DNA of 64,000 bases. Origin: Microbacterium paraoxydans (GTDB lineage Bacteria > Actinomycetota > Actinomycetes > Actinomycetales > Microbacteriaceae). The translations under genes were made by a program, and so were the position numbers. A model generated the notes under the pieces. That model was given only the letters and a program-made list of their open reading frames with translations, was not told the origin of the DNA and did not search any database. The stretch spans positions 1 to 64,000 of the forward strand of contig NZ_JAIVLG010000004.1 of the NCBI RefSeq assembly GCF_020524545.1, given 5' to 3'. Of the stretch, positions 52,948 through 62,352 are shown in pieces (position 1 is the stretch's first letter; every line of letters begins with the position of its first letter).

Positions 52948-53729
52948 CCTGCTTCCGCCCATCGCAACAGTTCCGGGGGAGCGGATTCAGCGAGGGTGGA
53001 CCTCTCCGGCGAGAGTGCAGGGAGTGCGGTGAGCTCTGCCCCGACGGCCTCGAGAGCGCCGTGCCCTCCCGGTAGCTGCACACGTACGCTCGAGGGGCTG
53101 GGGCTGTGCCGCGTCTGCGCCGTCACCGTCACGGTGCAGTCGGAGAGCAACCCCCAGCCGGTGCCGAGACCGTGCCAGTGCGGGTCGTGAAGACGTATCG
53201 TGCCCTCGCTCTGCGGCCAGCGTCCTGTGTGGGGGGACTCGGTGACCAGAAGCGTGCAGCCGCGATCACGCAGGCGTGCGCTCAGACGGGAGACATCGGC
53301 GTCTCCGGCCCGGGTCCCGGGGGCGACGGCGATCAGGGGTACGACCTCGGCCAGCGCGGAGGTCGCCGCGAGCCAGCGCTCGCCGGGGGTGGGCACGAGG
53401 ATCAGGCGGGTGAGGTCGATGCCGAACGCGGCCGCTGCTTCGACGCCGAGCGTGGGCATGCCCACCACCGCGCACCAGTGCCCCTTCCGGGAGGCGGCGC
53501 TGAGCAGCGCGAGCACCAGGCTCGGCGAGGGGGAGACGGTGTAGGACGTGCCGGCCTGCAGGCCCTTTTCCGGCAGGAGCGCTGCGAAGGCGGGGTCGAG
53601 GGGGAGCAGCGTATGCTCGCTGCGGCGTCGCTGCATCCTGCTGATCTCGCGACGCAGTCGCAGTACTTCTCCCGCGCGGGAGTCGCTCGCCGGAGAGAGC
53701 GAGGTCACCGCATCGAGCCCGATCACCAT
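52944..53729 (-). CDS. imuA: ImuA-like protein of the mutasome
   Basis: A 261-residue RecA-like protein without a convincing Walker A, as is common in actinobacterial ImuA (ImuA'). The order of segments is LRRLREISRMQ-type helix, LLPEKGLQAGTSYTVSPSPSLVLALLSAASRKGHWCAVVG, FGIDLTRLILVPTPGERW, and a basic C-terminus. ATG 53729 begins VIGLDAVTSL. First gene of the imuA-imuB-dnaE2 operon, normally LexA controlled. Confidence 0.85.
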   Translation of the reverse strand: MVIGLDAVTSLSPASDSRAGEVLRLRREISRMQRRRSEHTLLPLDPAFAALLPEKGLQAGTSYTVSPSPSLVLALLSAASRKGHWCAVVGMPTLGVEAAAAFGIDLTRLILVPTPGERWLAATSALAEVVPLIAVAPGTRAGDADVSRLSARLRDRGCTLLVTESPHTGRWPQSEGTIRLHDPHWHGLGTGWGLLSDCTVTVTAQTRHSPSPSSVRVQLPGGHGALEAVGAELTALPALSPERSTLAESAPPELLRWAEAG

Positions 53730-53747
53730 GCCTCCATTCTCGAAGTT

Positions 53748-53792
53748 ATGTACGAAGAAAACAAGTCGCATGGATGACGATAGTTCGTACAT
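53748..53792. promoter_or_regulatory. possible SOS-control region of the imu operon
   Basis: A 9-bp perfect inverted repeat, ATGTACGAA (53748-53756) and TTCGTACAT (53784-53792), lies between imuA and the divergent peptidase gene. The first half sits within TCGAAGTTATGTACGA, a degenerate LexA-like palindrome. LexA binding is inferred. Confidence 0.35.
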
Positions 53793-53858
53793 CGGACATC
53801 GGGTCGAGTTCTCCACAGGGGCCCCGCAGGCGATCCGCCGATCTCCTAACCTGCCGGG

Positions 53859-54329
53859 ATGGACATCCGGTTCGCGCTCATCGCCCTCGTGCACGTCGCC
53901 CTGATCGTCGTCGGCGGAGCGCTGATCGTGATCGACGTCCGCACGCACCGGCTGCCCGACCTGATCGTGCTGCCGACGCTCGCATCGCTCGCGGCTCTCA
54001 CCACGATCGACGCCCTGGTCACCGGGCACGGTGATGCACTCCTCCGCGCCTTCCTCGGCATGCTGATCCTCGGCGGGTTCTATGCCGTGCTGCGAGCGAT
54101 CAGCCGCGCGGGGATGGGCGGTGGGGACGTGAAGCTCGCCGCGGTGATCGGTCTCGTGCTCGGGTGGCACGGGTGGGAGTCGCTCGCGATCGGCGCCGCG
54201 GCGGCATTCGTGCTTGGCGCGTGCTACGCACTGGCGCTCATCCTCCTGCGTCGAGCGACCGGCGCGACCCGCATCGCCTTCGGGCCCTGGATGATCGCCG
54301 GAGCCCTTCTCGGCATCGTCCTGGGCTGA
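53859..54329 (+). CDS. A24-family prepilin-type peptidase
   Basis: A 156-residue polytopic membrane protein containing the aspartyl-protease motif GMGGGDVKLAAVIGL (GxGD with the second catalytic Asp) and an early Asp in VIDVRTHRLPDLIVLP. About five to six hydrophobic segments. It lacks the N-terminal methylase domain of TadV/PilD long forms, typical of short TadV/CpaA-like peptidases. No pilin genes are adjacent. Confidence 0.85.
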   Translation: MDIRFALIALVHVALIVVGGALIVIDVRTHRLPDLIVLPTLASLAALTTIDALVTGHGDALLRAFLGMLILGGFYAVLRAISRAGMGGGDVKLAAVIGLVLGWHGWESLAIGAAAAFVLGACYALALILLRRATGATRIAFGPWMIAGALLGIVLG

Positions 54330-54378
54330 ATCCGCCCGTCCTCGTGCCGACGCCGCGAGGACGGGCTACCCTGAGCAC

Positions 54379-54591
54379 ATGGCACTCGCACGACTTCACG
54401 GCGGCCCGCTGGACGGGCAGATCATCCCCCTCGGTGATGCGGACGACAAGCTGATCGTCCCTTACAGCGAGACGCAGGTGGTGTACAACCGCCGGGGTGG
54501 GCCTCAGAACACCGGTCCGAACGATGGGCCCACGGAGGTCGACTACTGGTTCGACGAGTCTCTCGAGGACCTCACACTCGACGATGACTGA
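54379..54591 (+). CDS. small conserved hypothetical protein
   Basis: A 70-residue acidic protein (ALARLHGGPLDGQIIPLGD, VVYNRRGGPQNTG, DYWFDESLEDLTLDDD). The HGGPLDG start is common in actinobacterial proteins of unknown role. Its stop overlaps the CYTH start in ATGACTGA, so they are coupled. Confidence 0.7.
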   Translation: MALARLHGGPLDGQIIPLGDADDKLIVPYSETQVVYNRRGGPQNTGPNDGPTEVDYWFDESLEDLTLDDD

Positions 54592-55198
54592 ACCGTCTCG
54601 CACCGTCGAGGTGGAACGCAAGTACGACGTCGACGTCGAGACTCCAGTGCCACGCTGGGACGCGATCCCCGGCGTCGACGCCGTCACACCCGGCGAGAGG
54701 CGCGCACTGGACGCCCGATACTTCGACACCGCCGACGGCGCACTCGCACGTGCCGGCGTGGCGTTGCGTCGTCGCACCGGCGGCCCGGACGCAGGCTGGC
54801 ACGTGAAGGGGCCACGCCACGGCGACGGTCGGCTCGAACTCGGCTGGCCGCTCGGCGACGGCGATGACCTCCCTCCGGCCGTCGCGGAGACCGTCGCGCA
54901 CTGGACGACCGCACCGCTCACCCCGCTCGCGCGCATCGAGAACGATCGCACCGCGTACCTGCTCACCGGCGCCGACGGGATCGTGGCCGAGTTCGTCGAC
55001 GACCGTGTGCGGGCCACCGATCTCCGCGGCGGCGTGCAGCGCGAATGGCGCGAGTGGGAGATGGAGTTGGGGCCAGCAGCTCTCGACGATGAGCAGTGGC
55101 GCACTGCGTTCTTCGACGCCGTGGAGCAGGCCGTCTTCCTCGCGGGAGGCCGTGAATCGGCATCCGGCTCCAAGCTCGCCCGCGCACTCGGGTTCTAG
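54584..55198 (+). CDS. CYTH-domain protein (triphosphate-binding)
   Basis: A 204-residue protein with the ExExK signature VEVERKYDV near the N-terminus. Basic and acidic residues alternate through the tunnel strands (ARYFDTADGALARAGVALRRRTGG, WHVKGPRHGDGR, EWREWEMELG). CYTH enzymes bind triphosphate groups (thiamine triphosphatase, adenylate cyclase, inorganic triphosphatase). No CHAD domain is fused. Substrate unknown. Confidence 0.87.
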   Translation: MTEPSRTVEVERKYDVDVETPVPRWDAIPGVDAVTPGERRALDARYFDTADGALARAGVALRRRTGGPDAGWHVKGPRHGDGRLELGWPLGDGDDLPPAVAETVAHWTTAPLTPLARIENDRTAYLLTGADGIVAEFVDDRVRATDLRGGVQREWREWEMELGPAALDDEQWRTAFFDAVEQAVFLAGGRESASGSKLARALGF

Positions 55199-55261
55199 GC
55201 AGAGGCCGCACGGGAATGCAACCCCTTCCCCCCGGGGCGCGCTGCATGCTTGAGTGACAGC

Positions 55262-56422
55262 ATGAGCCGACCGCCTGTGCTTCGATCGCTGCAGACGATC
55301 GTCCCGGATACCGTCCTCGTGCAGGAGCAGGTGCGCGACGTCTTCGCTCAACAGCCTGATCTCGGACGACTGGCGCAGCGGATCGTGACGACGTCGTTCA
55401 ACGTCTCGGGCATCGACACCCGGCACACCGTGATCGATGAGCTGTCGCTGGAATCGGACCCGACCGAGCCTGTCTTCTTCGACCGTCGAACCGGGATGCT
55501 CCTCGCTCCCGGAACGAGAGCACGCAACGACCTGTACACCCGCAAAGCGGCGAGGCTCTTCGTCGAGGTCGCGCAGCGGGCTCTCGACGCCGATCCGGAG
55601 ATCGGCCCCGAAGACATCACCCATGTCATCACGGTCTCCTGCACCGGGTTCCATGCCCCGGGCCCGGAGTACGAGATCGTGCGCGGGCTCGGGCTGTCCG
55701 ATGCGGTGCAGCGCTTCCACCTCGGCTTCATGGGCTGCTACGCGTCGATGCCGGCGCTGCGTGCGGCGAGCCAGTTCTGCGCAGCCGACGAGAACGCCGT
55801 GGTCCTGGTCGTCAGCGTCGAGCTGTGCACGCTGCATCTGCGCTCCTCCGAAGACCCGGACACGATCGTGGCATCCTCTTTGTTCGCCGACGGGGCGGCA
55901 GCAGGCATCGTTACGGCGCGTGACCTTCCGTCGCCGTCGTCCTCGCTGCGACTGGACCGTTTCCACACGGCCATCGCACCGGAGGGCGAGAAGGACATGG
56001 CGTGGACGATCGGCGATTCCGGCTTCGAGATGATCCTCTCGACATCGGTTCCGCAGATCATCGGGGAGACGATCATCGGTGCCCTCAGACCGCTGTATGC
56101 CGCCGAGGGAGGTCTGGCCGAAGCCTTCGAGGCGGGGAGAGTGGGGGACCGGGTCCAGCACTGGGCCATTCACCCCGGCGGGCGCAGCATCCTCGACCGG
56201 GTGCAGGAGCGGATGCAGCTCAGTGACGCGCAATTGCACCCGGCACGGGAGGTCTTGCGAGAAAACGGCAACATGTCGAGCGCAACGGTGCTCTTCGTGC
56301 TCCGTCACATCCTGGAAGAAGAGGGAGCCCTCGACGGAGAGCGGGTGGCGGCGATGGCGTTCGGGCCAGGGCTCACCGCCGAGAGCGCACTGATGACCGT
56401 CATCGCGCCGACAGGGTCATGA
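55262..56422 (+). CDS. type III polyketide synthase
   Basis: A 386-residue chalcone/stilbene-synthase-type enzyme. The catalytic triad is visible: Cys159 in HLGFMGCYAS, His304 in WAIHPGGRSILD and Asn337 in RENGNMSSAT. It probably extends a fatty acyl starter with malonyl-CoA to alkylresorcinol or alkylpyrone products, judged by its neighbours; the starter cannot be read. ATG 55262 is preferred over TTG 55250. Its stop overlaps the methyltransferase start (ATGA). Confidence 0.9.
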   Translation: MSRPPVLRSLQTIVPDTVLVQEQVRDVFAQQPDLGRLAQRIVTTSFNVSGIDTRHTVIDELSLESDPTEPVFFDRRTGMLLAPGTRARNDLYTRKAARLFVEVAQRALDADPEIGPEDITHVITVSCTGFHAPGPEYEIVRGLGLSDAVQRFHLGFMGCYASMPALRAASQFCAADENAVVLVVSVELCTLHLRSSEDPDTIVASSLFADGAAAGIVTARDLPSPSSSLRLDRFHTAIAPEGEKDMAWTIGDSGFEMILSTSVPQIIGETIIGALRPLYAAEGGLAEAFEAGRVGDRVQHWAIHPGGRSILDRVQERMQLSDAQLHPAREVLRENGNMSSATVLFVLRHILEEEGALDGERVAAMAFGPGLTAESALMTVIAPTGS

Positions 56423-57144
56423 CCGCTGATCTCGCGGTGCGCGACGTGGACGTCCGCGAGCGGATGGACGACCCGCACGCGGACGCGCGGAAGCTGGCGC
56501 GGACATACGGACGGTTCGGCCTCGTCAACGCGCTCGTCTCCCGGCCCGGTACGATCTATCGGCGCGACATCCGACCCCGTGCGGCGCGTGCCGGACGGTT
56601 GCGGATCCTCGATGTGGGGGCAGGCGCAGGGGACCTCTGCCGGTTGCTCGCATGGCGTCTTCGTCGGGATGGTCTCGCAGCGGAGGTCACCGCGCTCGAC
56701 GCCGACGACCGTGCGACCCGCTGGGCATCGACCCACGATGGCGGCGCAGGGGTCCGCTACCGCTGCGCGCTGACCTCCGAGCTCGTCGCCGCGGGCGAGA
56801 CCTACGACGTCGTCGTCTCCAATCATGTGCTCCACCATCTCGACGACGCCGAACTCCAGGGCGTGCTCCGCGACTCTGCGCGGCTCGTCGCTCCCGGCGG
56901 GGTGGTGGCGCACCACGACATCGCCCGCAGCCGTGCCGCGTACGCCCTCTTCGACGCGGCCACCTGGCCGATCTCCCGCAGCCTCCTCGCCGACTCCTTC
57001 ATCCGGGAGGACGGCCTCATCAGCATCCGCCGCTCCTACACCGTCGCCGAGCTCGCGGCGGTCGTCCCGGACGGGTGGATCGTGCGCGGCGGTGCGCCGT
57101 TCCGCGTGGAGCTGCGCTGGGACGGGGCCCATGCCCGACCATGA
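56419..57144 (+). CDS. SAM-dependent methyltransferase of the PKS operon
   Basis: A 241-residue class I methyltransferase: motif I ILDVGAGAGDLCRLLA, acidic VTALDADDRATRWAS, and VSNHVLHHLDDAELQGVL, with a C-terminal SIRRSYTVAELAAVV. It likely methylates the polyketide ring or a hydroxyl, as proposed for phenolic-lipid operons. ATGA overlap with the PKS; overlap of 14 nt with the next gene. Confidence 0.87.
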   Translation: MTADLAVRDVDVRERMDDPHADARKLARTYGRFGLVNALVSRPGTIYRRDIRPRAARAGRLRILDVGAGAGDLCRLLAWRLRRDGLAAEVTALDADDRATRWASTHDGGAGVRYRCALTSELVAAGETYDVVVSNHVLHHLDDAELQGVLRDSARLVAPGGVVAHHDIARSRAAYALFDAATWPISRSLLADSFIREDGLISIRRSYTVAELAAVVPDGWIVRGGAPFRVELRWDGAHARP

Positions 57145-58249
57145 CGTGCTGATCGTGGGTGCGGGGCCGGTGGGCCTGCTCCTGGGGTGCCTGCTACTTC
57201 AGCGCGGTCTGCGGGTGGCCGTCTGCGAGCGCCGCACCGAGGTCGACCAACGCACCAGAGCGATCGGCATCCACCGTCCGGGGCTGGACGCCTTGGACGC
57301 CGCGGGCATCGGGGACGATGTGCGCGCAGAGGCGCTTCGGCTCGAGGGCGGTGAGGTGCGCAGCCGTCGGCGTACCCTGGCGGCACTCGACTTCGCCCCG
57401 GAGCGTCCGGTCCTGATCCTTCCGCAACCGCGAAGCGGCGCACTGCTGCGTGACCGGCTGCGTTCGCTCTCGGAGCGGGCGCTGATCACCGGGTGCACCG
57501 TGCGTCTCGTCCGACAACAGGCGGATGCTGTGCACGTCACCGTGGAATCCGCGGAGGGACCGAGCGTGATCTCGGCAGCCGTGGTCGTCGTCGCCGACGG
57601 CGTACGGAGCCGTCTGCGCGAGCAACTCGATGCGGGATGGCATCGTCGGACCGGACGTGGAACGTATTCGATGCTCGATGTCGAGGACCCGACGTCGGAG
57701 AGCCGGGCCATCCTGCACTGCGAGCCGGAAGGTCTGGTCGAGTCCTTCCCCCTGCCGGGCGGTCTTCGTCGATGGGTCGTGCGGGGGAGCGCAGAGGCCC
57801 TCCACACCGCCGATGACTTCCGTGCGACGATCGAACGGCGCACAGGGATCGGCATCGAACCGGCCGCCGAGGACGCCCCTGTTTCGTTCCTCGCTGCACA
57901 GCATGCGGCGAGACGCCTGCATTCCGGCCGGGTGGTGCTTCTGGGCGATGCCGCACACGAGATCAGCCCGATCGGCGGACAGGGCATGAACCTCGGGTGG
58001 GTCGATGCCGTTCGCCTCGCGGAGCGACTCGCCTGCACACGGAAGGGCGCGGTGCCGGACCTGGCCCCGTACGACCGACGAGTGCGCCGTTCGGCGGCCC
58101 GGGCGCAGCATCGTTCGGCGTTCTACATGGCGATGGGCGCGCCCGCGCCGGCGCCGGTCGTGCGCGGTCGAGAGATCGTGATGCGCGCGCTCGGGGCGGC
58201 CCCGCTGCGCGGCTGGACGGCAGAGCTCCTCACGATGCGCGGGCTGTGA
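57131..58249 (+). CDS. FAD-dependent monooxygenase of the PKS operon
   Basis: A 372-residue aromatic hydroxylase of the UbiH/PHBH type. FAD motifs are DVLIVGAGPVGLLLGCLLLQRGL (GxGxxG), VVADGVRSRLRE (DG motif) and VVLLGDAAHEISPIGGQGMNLGWVDA (GD motif). It is expected to hydroxylate the polyketide ring, possibly on the way to a quinone. Starts at ATG 57131 inside the methyltransferase end; followed by a strong terminator that closes the operon. Confidence 0.9.
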   Translation: MPDHDVLIVGAGPVGLLLGCLLLQRGLRVAVCERRTEVDQRTRAIGIHRPGLDALDAAGIGDDVRAEALRLEGGEVRSRRRTLAALDFAPERPVLILPQPRSGALLRDRLRSLSERALITGCTVRLVRQQADAVHVTVESAEGPSVISAAVVVVADGVRSRLREQLDAGWHRRTGRGTYSMLDVEDPTSESRAILHCEPEGLVESFPLPGGLRRWVVRGSAEALHTADDFRATIERRTGIGIEPAAEDAPVSFLAAQHAARRLHSGRVVLLGDAAHEISPIGGQGMNLGWVDAVRLAERLACTRKGAVPDLAPYDRRVRRSAARAQHRSAFYMAMGAPAPAPVVRGREIVMRALGAAPLRGWTAELLTMRGL

Positions 58250-58251
58250 CG

Positions 58252-58292
58252 CACGACGGCCCGGTCCGCGAAACGCGAACCGGGCCGTCGTG
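58252..58292. terminator. bidirectional terminator between the PKS operon and lpdA
   Basis: A 19-nt-arm hairpin (CACGACGGCCCGGTCCGCG / CGCGAACCGGGCCGTCGTG, one mismatch) with an AAA loop, placed between convergent genes. Confidence 0.88.
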
Positions 58293-58302
58293 ATGAGGAG
58301 GA

Positions 58303-59700
<1,398 letters not shown>

Positions 59701-59709
59701 GCCTTAAGC

Positions 59710-60363
59710 CTATCGCTCCGACGGGGCGTCGGAATCGGTCGGAGCCCCACCTCGGCGGCGGCTCGCGACGATCCAGATGACCACTCCGGCGACGACCAGG
59801 ACGGCGACGATCGCGAGTACCCAGACCCAGGCGGAACCGGCATCGGCATCGTCGGGGATCGGCGCCGGTGTCGTTGTCACCTCGGGCTCCGTGGTCTGTT
59901 CTTCCGTCGGCGCCGCGCTGGTCGGGGCGGCCGTGGGCTCCGCGGTCGCAGACCCGTCGTCGCCGACGGTCACCAGGAAGGAGTACTCGCCGGACGTGGG
60001 GTGCCCGTCGCTGGAGACCACCTTCCAGATCACGTGGTACTCGCCGGCCGGACCGGACCCTTGCAGGGGCTGGGTGACGATCGCGCCATCGACCGTCGCC
60101 GCGCCGTCGGTGACCGAGGTGCCGTCGGGATCGGTCACGACGACCTCCGTCGCACCCTCCCCGTCGATGAGCTTGGCGCTGAAGGTCAGCGTGAGCTCTT
60201 CCGGGACGGTCTCGACCGATTCATCGGCAGCGGGCGACGACGACACGAGCGCGTCGTGCGCGGACGCCGAGAGCGGGGAGAAGAGCACGAGGAACGCGGC
60301 GAGCAGGGTCGCGGCGAGGGCGATCGGAGCGGTCGACTGGCGCAGAGCTTTGGTCTTCACCAC
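59710..60363 (-). CDS. CopC-domain exported protein
   Basis: A 217-residue protein: signal peptide (LAATLLAAFLVLFSPLSASA) cleaved before HDALVSSSPAADESV, so the mature N-terminus would be His, a copper ligand in CopC proteins. A CopC beta-sandwich follows (LTLTFSAKLIDGEGATEVVV, GHPTSGEYSFLVTVG, with a second His). Then a Thr/Pro/Glu-rich linker, a C-terminal membrane anchor (WVLAIVAVLVVAGVVIWIVA) and a basic tail. GTG 60363 or 60360. No copD is adjacent. Confidence 0.87.
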   Translation of the reverse strand: MVKTKALRQSTAPIALAATLLAAFLVLFSPLSASAHDALVSSSPAADESVETVPEELTLTFSAKLIDGEGATEVVVTDPDGTSVTDGAATVDGAIVTQPLQGSGPAGEYHVIWKVVSSDGHPTSGEYSFLVTVGDDGSATAEPTAAPTSAAPTEEQTTEPEVTTTPAPIPDDADAGSAWVWVLAIVAVLVVAGVVIWIVASRRRGGAPTDSDAPSER

Positions 60364-60460
60364 CCCAGCTTATGGATGAGCCGTATGTGGCGGCTGTGTA
60401 TGAATGCGACCTCCCGCGAGCGCCTCGGCATCCGTTAGTCTGGATGACCAGGAGGGCACA

Positions 60461-60946
60461 GTGACAGACAGCGACAGCCGACCGGCCGGTGAAGCCGCGA
60501 TCCACCGTTCCGGCGAGCAGAAACACGACGTGACGCAGACGTTCGGACACGACTCCGACTTGTCCTTCGTGCCGTTCGGGGTGGAATTGACCGATGTGGA
60601 GCAGTCGGCCATCGCCGCGCTGCCTGCGGGATCGGCGTTGCTGCTGGTGCGTTCCGGCGCTCTCGCCGGTGCGCGCTATCTGCTCGATACCGACGTGACC
60701 ACGGTCGGGCGGCACCCCGAGGCGGACATCTTCTTCGATGATGTGACCGTCTCGCGTCGGCACGCGGAGATCACCCGCAGCGGGTCGACCTTCGAGATCA
60801 TCGACCAGCGCTCCCTCAACGGAACGTACGTGAACGGCGAACGCGTCGATCGCAGCCCGCTCGTGGACGGCTCCGAGGTGCGTGTCGGCAAGTTCCGCCT
60901 GAACTTCTTCGTCTCCCCCCACGATCGCGCGGCGGCGAACGACTGA
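60461..60946 (+). CDS. FHA-domain signalling protein, GarA/OdhI-like
   Basis: A 161-residue protein. Residues about 70-150 form an FHA domain (TVGRHPEADIFFDDVTVSRRHAEITRSG, SLNGTYVNGERV), which binds phosphothreonine. The N-terminus has a DVTQTFGHD segment where GarA/OdhI carry the phosphorylated ETTS motif; here the match is incomplete. GarA homologues inhibit 2-oxoglutarate dehydrogenase in the absence of kinase action. GTG 60461 follows AGGAGGG. Overlaps the MerR start by one base. Confidence 0.87.
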   Translation: MTDSDSRPAGEAAIHRSGEQKHDVTQTFGHDSDLSFVPFGVELTDVEQSAIAALPAGSALLLVRSGALAGARYLLDTDVTTVGRHPEADIFFDDVTVSRRHAEITRSGSTFEIIDQRSLNGTYVNGERVDRSPLVDGSEVRVGKFRLNFFVSPHDRAAAND

Positions 60947-61632
60947 TGGCGGCCACTCCCGCCCGCGAACGTTCCGCGTCCGCGGGCTTGCTGAGTATCG
61001 GCCAGGTCCTTGCTCGGCTCACACCGGAGTTCCCCGACCTCACGTCCAGCAAGCTGCGCTTCCTCGAAGTGCAGGGCATCGTCAGTCCGTCCCGCACGGA
61101 GTCGGGCTACCGCAAGTTCTCGGCCTCCGACATCGAGCGGCTGCGCCTGGGTCTGACCCTGCAGCGCGATCACTACCTTCCGCTGAGCGTCATCCGCGAG
61201 CAGCTCGATGAAGCTGCCGCGGGTGGGGAGGCGTCTGCTCTCGCTCCGCCGCCCTCGATCGCACCCACGCCGCGCCGATACCGCCGAGACGAGTTGCTCG
61301 CCGCCGCCGGTGCTGGGCCGCAGCTGCTCAACGACGCGATCAGCACCGGCGTCATCACGGCGCAGGAGAGCTACCAGGAATCGACCGTCACCCTGCTGCG
61401 CGGTCTCGTCGCCCTGGACCGCCACGGCATCGAACCGCGCCACCTGCGGTCGTTGCGCCAGGGGGCCGAGCGGGAGGTCGCGCTCATCGAATCAGCGATG
61501 TCCGCTCTCCTGCGACGGACGGACGCCACCTCTCGTGCGAAGGCCAACGAACTGGCGCCCGAACTGGCGACGCGGATCGATGAGGTGCGCTCGCTCTTCG
61601 TCAAAGACGCACTGTCGCGAGTGCTTTCGTAA
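60946..61632 (+). CDS. ftsR: MerR-type regulator, FtsR-like
   Basis: A 228-residue MerR-family protein: LLSIGQVLARLTPEFPDLTSSKLRFLEVQGIVSP is a MerR HTH read over residues about 14-50, with an ESGYRKF wing. The long C-terminal helical part (LRGLVALDRHGIEPRHLRSLRQG) resembles FtsR of Corynebacterium, an activator of ftsZ encoded next to the FHA gene odhI. Start shares one base with the FHA stop (TGATGG). Confidence 0.8.
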   Translation: MAATPARERSASAGLLSIGQVLARLTPEFPDLTSSKLRFLEVQGIVSPSRTESGYRKFSASDIERLRLGLTLQRDHYLPLSVIREQLDEAAAGGEASALAPPPSIAPTPRRYRRDELLAAAGAGPQLLNDAISTGVITAQESYQESTVTLLRGLVALDRHGIEPRHLRSLRQGAEREVALIESAMSALLRRTDATSRAKANELAPELATRIDEVRSLFVKDALSRVLS

Positions 61633-61731
61633 CGAACTGATTGCGACACACCTTCGTGGTCGCACGGATGTCATTGCCGGTGCCCAGGCACTGCTCTACC
61701 GTGGAAGAAACCGTTCCAGGGAGGATTTCAG

Positions 61732-62277
61732 ATGAATGCGGATGAGCTCGCAGGCGACCCGCGGTTCGTACCCGAACTCCTCTTCACCGACGGACTGCCG
61801 GCCATGGACGACGAAGTCGGATACCGGGGCGCCGTCGCCGCTCGTGCGGCCGGCATCACGTACCGTCAGCTCGACTACTGGGCACGCACCGAGTTGGTGG
61901 AGCCCACCGTGCGGGGCGCCAGCGGGTCCGGTTCGCAGCGCCTCTACGGCTTCCGCGACATCCTCGTCCTGAAGCTCGTGAAGAGCCTTCTCGATACCGG
62001 CATCTCCCTCCAGCAGATCCGCACCGCCGTCGAAGAACTGCGCCGCGCCGGTATCCGCGACCTCGCGGGCACGACTCTGATGAGCGACGGTGCTTCGGTC
62101 TATCTCTGCACGTCGAACGACGAGGTCATCGACCTCGTGAGCCGTGGCCAGGGCGTCTTCGGCATCGCCGTCGGCAAGGTTCTCCGTGAAGTGGAGTCCA
62201 CGCTGGTGGCGTTCGATCCGACAGCCCCGGACCCCGTCGACGAACTCACCGCTCGTCGCGCGAAGCGATCCGCCTGA
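61732..62277 (+). CDS. second MerR-family transcriptional regulator
   Basis: A 181-residue regulator with the HTH GYRGAVAARAAGITYRQLDYWARTELVEP (residues about 30-60) and wing SQRLYGFRD, then a helix (ILVLKLVKSLLDTGISLQQIRTAV). A strong AGGGAGGA is 7-8 nt before the ATG. Actinobacterial FHA-MerR-MerR clusters often have a bifunctional nuclease gene between the two; here there is none. Confidence 0.85.
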   Translation: MNADELAGDPRFVPELLFTDGLPAMDDEVGYRGAVAARAAGITYRQLDYWARTELVEPTVRGASGSGSQRLYGFRDILVLKLVKSLLDTGISLQQIRTAVEELRRAGIRDLAGTTLMSDGASVYLCTSNDEVIDLVSRGQGVFGIAVGKVLREVESTLVAFDPTAPDPVDELTARRAKRSA

Positions 62278-62302
62278 CCACGAGTTTCCGCGTCATACGG
62301 AG

Positions 62303-62331
62303 AACGGCCGCCCTCGATGAGGGCGGCCGTT
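62303..62331. terminator. bidirectional terminator
   Basis: A 13-bp perfect stem, AACGGCCGCCCTC / GAGGGCGGCCGTT, with a 3-nt loop and a T-rich flank on both sides; between the convergent MerR and ParA genes. Confidence 0.9.
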
Positions 62332-62352
62332 TCGTCGTGTGCGTCGTGCGGG

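Noticed and set aside
53859-54329. Part of a type IV pilus or Tad locus
   Set aside because: No pilin, ATPase or secretin genes are in the surroundings; the peptidase stands alone here.
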